This document shows positions 5,989 through 9,747 of a stretch of DNA of 9,747 nucleotides, piece by piece. The notes beneath the pieces were generated by a model, which was given only the letters and a program-made list of their open reading frames with translations, was not told the DNA's origin and made no database searches. Source of the stretch: Rhodobacter sp. (GTDB taxonomy: Bacteria; Pseudomonadota; Alphaproteobacteria; Rhodobacterales; Rhodobacteraceae); assembly GCA_003536295.1 (NCBI GenBank), contig DPZQ01000152.1, positions 1 to 9,747 on the forward strand. Reading direction: 5' to 3'. Both the position numbers and the translations under genes were made by a program. The first letter of the stretch is position 1; each line of letters begins with the position of its first letter.

Positions 5989-6028
5989 CAAGTTAAAAGT
6001 TTGAAATTGACCTAAAAGCGTATTACCC

Positions 6029-6037
6029 TGTGGATAA
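6029..6037 (-). promoter_or_regulatory. Exact consensus DnaA box
   Basis: TGTGGATAA on the plus strand is the complement of TTATCCACA, the high-affinity DnaA 9-mer. It lies 36 bases before the start codon of the binding-protein gene and overlaps a small dyad (GGATA-ACTA-TATCC, 6032-6045). It is a lone box with no cluster or AT-rich unwinding element around it, so it does not indicate an origin. A regulatory role is possible, and so is chance. Confidence 0.35.
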
Positions 6038-6072
6038 CTATATCCATTCCCTAAAATAAAAGTACATATCCC

Positions 6073-7887
6073 ATGTCAAACACCCGACTTTTAAAATGTT
6101 TTTCGTTGCTTTTTTCGGCATTTATTGGTGCCATCGTTGCGGGGCAAATGGCTCTTGCGCAGGGAAAACATGGCATAGCTATGTATGGTGACCCTGCCCT
6201 TCCCCCAGATTTTGTGTCACTGCCCTACGCCAATGAAAAAGCGCCTAAAGGAGGGAAAATCATTTTTGGGGAATCGGGTGGTTTTGATTCGTTACATCCA
6301 TTTATCATTAAAGGCAAAGCCCCTTACGGGATGGGTTTACTGACTTTTGAAACACTTATGGGCCGTTCTTATGATGAACCCTTCACGCTTTATGGGCTTT
6401 TAGCCGAATCGATTGCCACAGATCCAGCCCGTACATGGGTTGAATTTACACTGCGGTCCGAGGCCCGATTCTCTGATGGAAGCCCTGTCACACCCGAAGA
6501 TGTGATATGGTCCTATGAGACTTTGGGCACCCTTGGAAATCCGCGATATGCGGGCAGTTGGGCTAAGGTGGAAAAAGCAGAAATTACGGGGCCCTTGTCG
6601 GTTAAATTTACCTTTAACGTACCCGATCGCGAACTGGCTTTGATCATGGGTTTGCGCCCGATTTTGCAAAAAACCTATTGGCAGGGCAAAGATTTTACCG
6701 CTTCAAGCCTTGAGGCCCCGATTGGCTCAGGGCCCTATGTAGTGGGCAGTTTTGAGGCGGGGCGTTATATTAGCTTTGTGAAAAATCCAAACTGGTGGGG
6801 CAGGAAACTACCCTTTTACCAGGGCATGCATAATTTTGATGAAATTCGCTATGATTATTTTGGTGATGGAGGCGTGGTGTTCGAGGCCTTTAAAGCCGGT
6901 GAGATTACCTCATACCGCGAAAATAACGCCGCTAAATGGGCCGCAAATTATGATTTTCCCGCAGTGCAATCGGGTGATATTGTCAAATCAAATATCCCAC
7001 ACCAGCGGCCTACGGGTATCAATGGCTTTGTCTTTAACACTCGGCGCGCGCTTTTTAGCGATTGGCGCGTGCGCGAAGCGTTGATTGGGGCGTTTAACTT
7101 TGAATTAATCAACACAACAGTTACAGGCGGTGCGCAACGGCGTATTTCCCCCTATTTTGCCAATTCCCCACTTGGTATGAAACAGGGGCCCGCCACAGGT
7201 AAAACATTGGCACTTTTAAAACCGTTTGCAGACAGCCTACTGCCTGGCACTACGGAAGGATACACCCTGCCTATCTCTGACGGATCAGAAGCCAACCGCG
7301 CATCCATTCGCGTGTCCAAAGCCCTGTTGTTCCAGGCTGGTTGGTCGGTTGAAAATGGCGTCTTAAAAAATGCCCAAGGTAAAGATTTTAACTTTGAAAT
7401 TCTATTGACCCAAGGGGCAGATGAACATCTGACCGTGGCCAATATCTATGTTGAGGCCCTAAAACGGCTGGGAATTATAGCCAGGATCACCCAAATTGAC
7501 AGCGCCCAATATAAAGAACGCACAACCGCCTATGATTTTGACATGGCCCCCTATGCGCGCGGCCTCAGTCTCTCACCCGGTAATGAGCAGATGCTTTATT
7601 GGGGCCATGAGGGTATTGAAAAACCTGGAACGCGCAATTGGATGGGCATGAATTCACCGGCAGCCGAGGCTATTATATTGGCAATGCTAAATGCCCCGTC
7701 GAACGAAGACTTTATTACAGCAACCCGCGCACTTGACCGCATTTTAATTGCAGGGCGCTATGTCATTCCCTTCTGGTATAGTAATTTTTCGCACATAGCC
7801 CATAGTAAGTCATTGCATTTTCCAGAAAAATTACCCATATACGGTGACTGGTTGGGGTTTCAACCCGAAGTCTGGTGGTTTGAATGA
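6073..7887 (+). CDS. YejA-like periplasmic substrate-binding protein of an ABC transporter (SBP family 5)
   Basis: A 604-residue family-5 extracellular binding protein, the type that delivers oligopeptides or similar solutes to an ABC permease. A signal peptide covers about 1-29 (charged start, hydrophobic 9-24, likely cleavage ALA|QG). The mature start has HGIAMYGDPALPPDF and YANEKAPKGG, characteristic of the YejA (microcin C/oligopeptide) branch. The core SBP_bac_5 motif FSDGSPVTPEDVIWSYETL is at 133-151, and PNWWGR lies further on. The length equals that of E. coli YejA as I recall it. The start ATG 6073 has no good Shine-Dalgarno; the next Met (27) would remove the signal peptide, so 6073 is kept. 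The yejB, yejE and yejF partners are not beside it; instead an entericidin-like gene follows after 11 bases. The ligand cannot be told from the sequence. Confidence 0.9.
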   Translation: MSNTRLLKCFSLLFSAFIGAIVAGQMALAQGKHGIAMYGDPALPPDFVSLPYANEKAPKGGKIIFGESGGFDSLHPFIIKGKAPYGMGLLTFETLMGRSYDEPFTLYGLLAESIATDPARTWVEFTLRSEARFSDGSPVTPEDVIWSYETLGTLGNPRYAGSWAKVEKAEITGPLSVKFTFNVPDRELALIMGLRPILQKTYWQGKDFTASSLEAPIGSGPYVVGSFEAGRYISFVKNPNWWGRKLPFYQGMHNFDEIRYDYFGDGGVVFEAFKAGEITSYRENNAAKWAANYDFPAVQSGDIVKSNIPHQRPTGINGFVFNTRRALFSDWRVREALIGAFNFELINTTVTGGAQRRISPYFANSPLGMKQGPATGKTLALLKPFADSLLPGTTEGYTLPISDGSEANRASIRVSKALLFQAGWSVENGVLKNAQGKDFNFEILLTQGADEHLTVANIYVEALKRLGIIARITQIDSAQYKERTTAYDFDMAPYARGLSLSPGNEQMLYWGHEGIEKPGTRNWMGMNSPAAEAIILAMLNAPSNEDFITATRALDRILIAGRYVIPFWYSNFSHIAHSKSLHFPEKLPIYGDWLGFQPEVWWFE

Positions 7888-7898
7888 TAGGATAAATC

Positions 7899-8015
7899 AT
7901 GAAACTGATTTTTGCAGCAGTTGTTCTTTGTAACCTTGCCTCCTGCGGCACAATTGATGGCATCGGCCGTGACATCTCGGGTGGTGCGAATACGGTTGGC
8001 GGCTGGTTTAGATAG
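7899..8015 (+). CDS. Entericidin A/B family small lipoprotein
   Basis: A 38-residue predicted lipoprotein, MKLIFAAVVLCNLASC followed by a short mature part. The signal has a lysine, a hydrophobic run and the lipobox LASC with the lipidated Cys at 16. The mature sequence GTIDGIGRDISGGANTVG resembles the entericidin pattern C-N-T-v-x-G-x-G-x-D-I, in which a small amphipathic helix is anchored to the membrane. Entericidins are linked to stationary-phase toxin/antidote behaviour in enterobacteria; in Rhodobacteraceae the role is unclear. The start has AGGA six bases upstream (7889-7892). It sits 11 bases after the binding-protein gene in the same direction and probably shares its transcript. Its stop is four bases from the end of the convergent regulator. 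Confidence 0.82.
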   Translation: MKLIFAAVVLCNLASCGTIDGIGRDISGGANTVGGWFR

Positions 8016-8019
8016 GCCG

Positions 8020-8666
8020 TTATTTTAGGGATGTTACCCATAAAATGGTGGCATCCTCTTGCGACTGCGAAATGACATTATGCCCCATTGAGGCATCATA
8101 ATAACAGCTGTCGCCCCGTTGCAATTCCAGTGGGGCATAAAACTCGCCATATAGCCTAACCTTACCTGTTAAAACATACAAAAACTCTTCGCTATCATGG
8201 CATACCCAACCGTCAAACTCTTCTATCGCGCAGGCACACACAGTGGTGCGATATGGCAATATTTGTTTGGTTGAAAGAGCTGCGCGGCCAGTAGCTCATA
8301 CTCATAAGTCGTGGTGGCATGGGCCTGCCCTCTAAGTCTTTTGTGACATTCAAGCGCCCCAGTACTTGGTTTGATGAGGGGTGGGAGCTGCGGCACCGAG
8401 ATGGCCAGCCCTTCGGCCAGTTTTTTCAGTGCCTCATAGGTGGGGGGCATTTGGCCATTTTCAATTTTGGACAGGGTCGAGCGGGCCAGCCCAGCATGAC
8501 CTGCAGCTTGCTCTAGTGTCCAGCCGCGTTCTTTGCGTAATTCACGCACCCTTGCCCCCAAATTCAGCGGCTCGGCAACACTTACCGCGCCGTTCTCACG
8601 CGCAATACGGATAATAGCAGGAGTGTCCAACCTTATGTCCCTTGGGTAATACTGATATATTTGCAT
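8020..8666 (-). pseudogene. XRE-family regulator with C-terminal cupin domain, broken by a frameshift
   Basis: Two overlapping minus-strand frames together make one XRE-cupin regulator of about 214 residues. The first frame (from ATG 8666) holds the helix-turn-helix at about 36-92 (LGARVRELRKERGWTLEQAA, then LARSTLSKIENGQMPPTYEAL) and continues to YEYELLAAQL. It then loses the family sequence and stops at 8223-8225. The second frame carries the cupin: ILPYRTTV, EEFLYVLTGKVRLYGEFY, LQRGDSCYYDASMGHNV, ending at TAA 8020-8022. The switch lies near 8272-8277, in a CTC-TTT-CAA context. One missing T in the T-run, or two extra bases, would explain it. I see no canonical slippery heptamer. Such regulators often sense small metabolites through the cupin. 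The start is uncertain: TTG 8630, with AAGGGA upstream, is an alternative. It may be a true pseudogene or a base-calling error. Confidence 0.8.
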
Positions 8667-8726
8667 TATTTCTACGAACTGGCTACAAGCTGTTTTGCGT
8701 TGGATCAACCTTTAAGGGATAAGTAT

Positions 8727-9374
8727 ATGATTAGGCTTGATGTATTTTCCGATCCCATCTGCCCTTGGTGCTATATCGGCAAAACTTTACTGGATCGGGC
8801 ATTGGAAAAACATCCGTCGCATCCATTCGTGATTGAATATCACCCGTTTCAACTCAACCCCGCCATGCCCAAAGATGGGGCCGAACGTTCGGCTTATTTG
8901 ACGGCGAAATTTGGCGGTCAAACCCAATTTTTCGAAACTTATGGCCGTATCGCCCAATCGGCCAAAGCGGCAGGAATTGATATCAATTTTGACATTATGA
9001 CACGGGTGCCCAATACGCTTGACGCGCACCGCATGATCCATTGGGCGGGGCTCGAGGGTAAACAAGCCGCCATGGTCGCGGCCCAGTTTCGCGCCTATTT
9101 CCGCGAAGGTCGCGATTTAGGCGATGTGCAGATATTGGCTGATCTGGCTGCCCAAGTCGGCATGAACCGCGCTGTGGCCGAACGGCTTTTGACCACCGAC
9201 TCCGATCTTGATGATCTGGCCTCGCGAGACAAAGATGCGCGTGAAAAAGGTGTCAGCGCTGTGCCTACCTATTTGATCGATAAACAATATGTTTTGTCAG
9301 GCGCACAGCAACCCGATCTTTGGGCGCAAGTGATCAGCGAAATCACAGTCGAGCTGGCCTCCAAAGCTGGCTAA
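8727..9374 (+). CDS. DsbA-family (FrnE-like) thiol oxidoreductase
   Basis: A 215-residue DsbA/FrnE-like protein with a thioredoxin fold. FSDPICPWCYIGK at 7-19 carries the redox motif C12-P-W-C15. A helical insertion follows, and the cis-proline loop KGVSAVPTYLID lies near 171-182. There is no signal peptide, so it probably acts in the cytoplasm, like FrnE and the 2-hydroxychromene-2-carboxylate isomerase relatives. The frame is open upstream to 8661, but ATG 8727 is preceded by AAGGGA seven bases away (8714-8719) and begins the fold directly (MIRLDVFSDP). It is divergent from the XRE-cupin regulator with about 60 bases between starts, so the regulator may once have controlled it. Its TAA overlaps the mfd stop (CTAA, 9371-9374). 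The substrate is unknown. Confidence 0.9.
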   Translation: MIRLDVFSDPICPWCYIGKTLLDRALEKHPSHPFVIEYHPFQLNPAMPKDGAERSAYLTAKFGGQTQFFETYGRIAQSAKAAGIDINFDIMTRVPNTLDAHRMIHWAGLEGKQAAMVAAQFRAYFREGRDLGDVQILADLAAQVGMNRAVAERLLTTDSDLDDLASRDKDAREKGVSAVPTYLIDKQYVLSGAQQPDLWAQVISEITVELASKAG

Positions 9375-9747
9375 CTTTTTGGGTCCGTATTTTTAGGCGC
9401 ACGGGCCTTTTGAGCCAAATCTTTGGCCAGTGCAAAGGCCCCTTTTATACGGTCATGCTCGCTGGGCCAGTCAAACATTACCACGATCTTATTGTCTTTG
9501 ACACGCGCTTTACCCAGATGGGCAGTGATAAAGTCAACCAGACCTGCAGGATTGGCGTAGTTGTCTTTGTAAAACTGTACCGTTGCCCCTTTGGGCCCCG
9601 CATCCAGCTTGGCGATTCCCGCCATTTTGCACATGGATTTAATCCGCACTACGGCCATCAGGGTCGTCACCTCACGCGGGATGGGGCCAAAACGGTCGAT
9701 CAGTTCGGCGGCAAAGCCTTCAATTTCGACCTTGCGGCTTAAGGTGG
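9371..9747 (-). CDS. mfd: Transcription-repair coupling factor Mfd, C-terminal end (5' part outside window)
   Basis: Mfd removes RNA polymerase stalled at DNA damage and recruits UvrA to the site. The minus-strand frame is open to the window edge, so only about 125 C-terminal residues are seen. They match the TRCF C-terminal domain: KVEIEGFAAELIDRFGPIP, then VTTLMAVVRIKSMCKMAGI and KLDAGPKGATVQF. This domain masks the UvrA-binding region in free Mfd. A variable Lys/Ala-rich tail ends at TAG 9371-9373. The helicase and RNA polymerase-interaction domains lie beyond 9747. The stop overlaps that of the convergent CPWC protein gene by three bases, and no intrinsic terminator is visible between them. 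Confidence 0.95.
   Translation of the reverse strand, partial: TLSRKVEIEGFAAELIDRFGPIPREVTTLMAVVRIKSMCKMAGIAKLDAGPKGATVQFYKDNYANPAGLVDFITAHLGKARVKDNKIVVMFDWPSEHDRIKGAFALAKDLAQKARAPKNTDPKS

Noticed and set aside
6029..6037. Replication origin suggested by the DnaA box
   Set aside because: Only one box, with no cluster, no AT-rich unwinding region and no origin-linked genes nearby.
6051..6079. Minus-strand promoter with exact TTGACA (6074-6079) for the small RNA
   Set aside because: The matching -10 at 17 bases is TTTTAG (3/6), and this would give a transcript of about 165 bases; kept only as an alternative to the promoter at 5963-5991.
8223..8298. Programmed -1 frameshift in the XRE-cupin gene
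   Set aside because: The frame change has the right sign, but no X-XXY-YYZ heptamer is found in the window where the switch must happen, and no programmed shifting is known to me for this family.

Overview
The window reads as a stretch of ordinary chromosome from an alphaproteobacterium, most likely Rhodobacterales (marine Roseobacter-type). This rests on protein character and gene mix (Rpe, Tsf/RpsB, PsuK/PsuG, BdhA, a YejA-like binding protein, an entericidin, a CPWC DsbA-family protein, Mfd), on moderate base composition with AT-rich intergenic gaps, and on AGGAG-type ribosome binding sites. The assignment is inference. I see no tRNA, rRNA, insertion sequence, CRISPR array, phage gene or obvious island.

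Layout. Bases 1-274 hold the 3' end of rpe, which converges on the rpsB-tsf operon (minus strand, 2073 to 358). That operon ends in a clear intrinsic terminator (303-337) and has a GAAA-tetraloop hairpin between its two genes. Upstream of rpsB, about 260 bases (2074-2335) hold a potentially structured leader and two tiny overlapping reading frames. Running the other way is psuK-psuG (2336-4179), the pseudouridine salvage pair, with overlapping stop and start. A DUF502 membrane protein follows (4264-5001), converging almost end to end with bdhA, D-3-hydroxybutyrate dehydrogenase (5774-5004, minus).

The 298-base gap 5775-6072 is the most interesting non-coding part. It has a bdhA promoter with an overlapping 7-bp dyad. 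Upstream of that is a strong intrinsic terminator with eight U residues (5881-5910, minus strand), although no gene lies upstream of it on that strand. This suggests a small RNA, or less likely an attenuated bdhA leader. The gap also has a 16-bp quasi-palindrome and one exact consensus DnaA box.

From 6073 a YejA-like oligopeptide-type binding protein is followed at once by a 38-residue entericidin-like lipoprotein, with no permease or ATPase genes next to it. Converging on these is an XRE-cupin regulator broken by a frameshift near 8275. Divergent from the regulator is a FrnE/DsbA-like CPWC protein, whose stop overlaps that of mfd (C-terminal part only, running off the window).

Functionally the window combines housekeeping (translation, transcription-coupled repair, pentose phosphate metabolism) with salvage and carbon-storage metabolism (pseudouridine, 3-hydroxybutyrate) and envelope functions. 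I see no evidence of a large undescribed system. The candidates for novelty are non-coding: the orphan terminator/small RNA and the rpsB leader.
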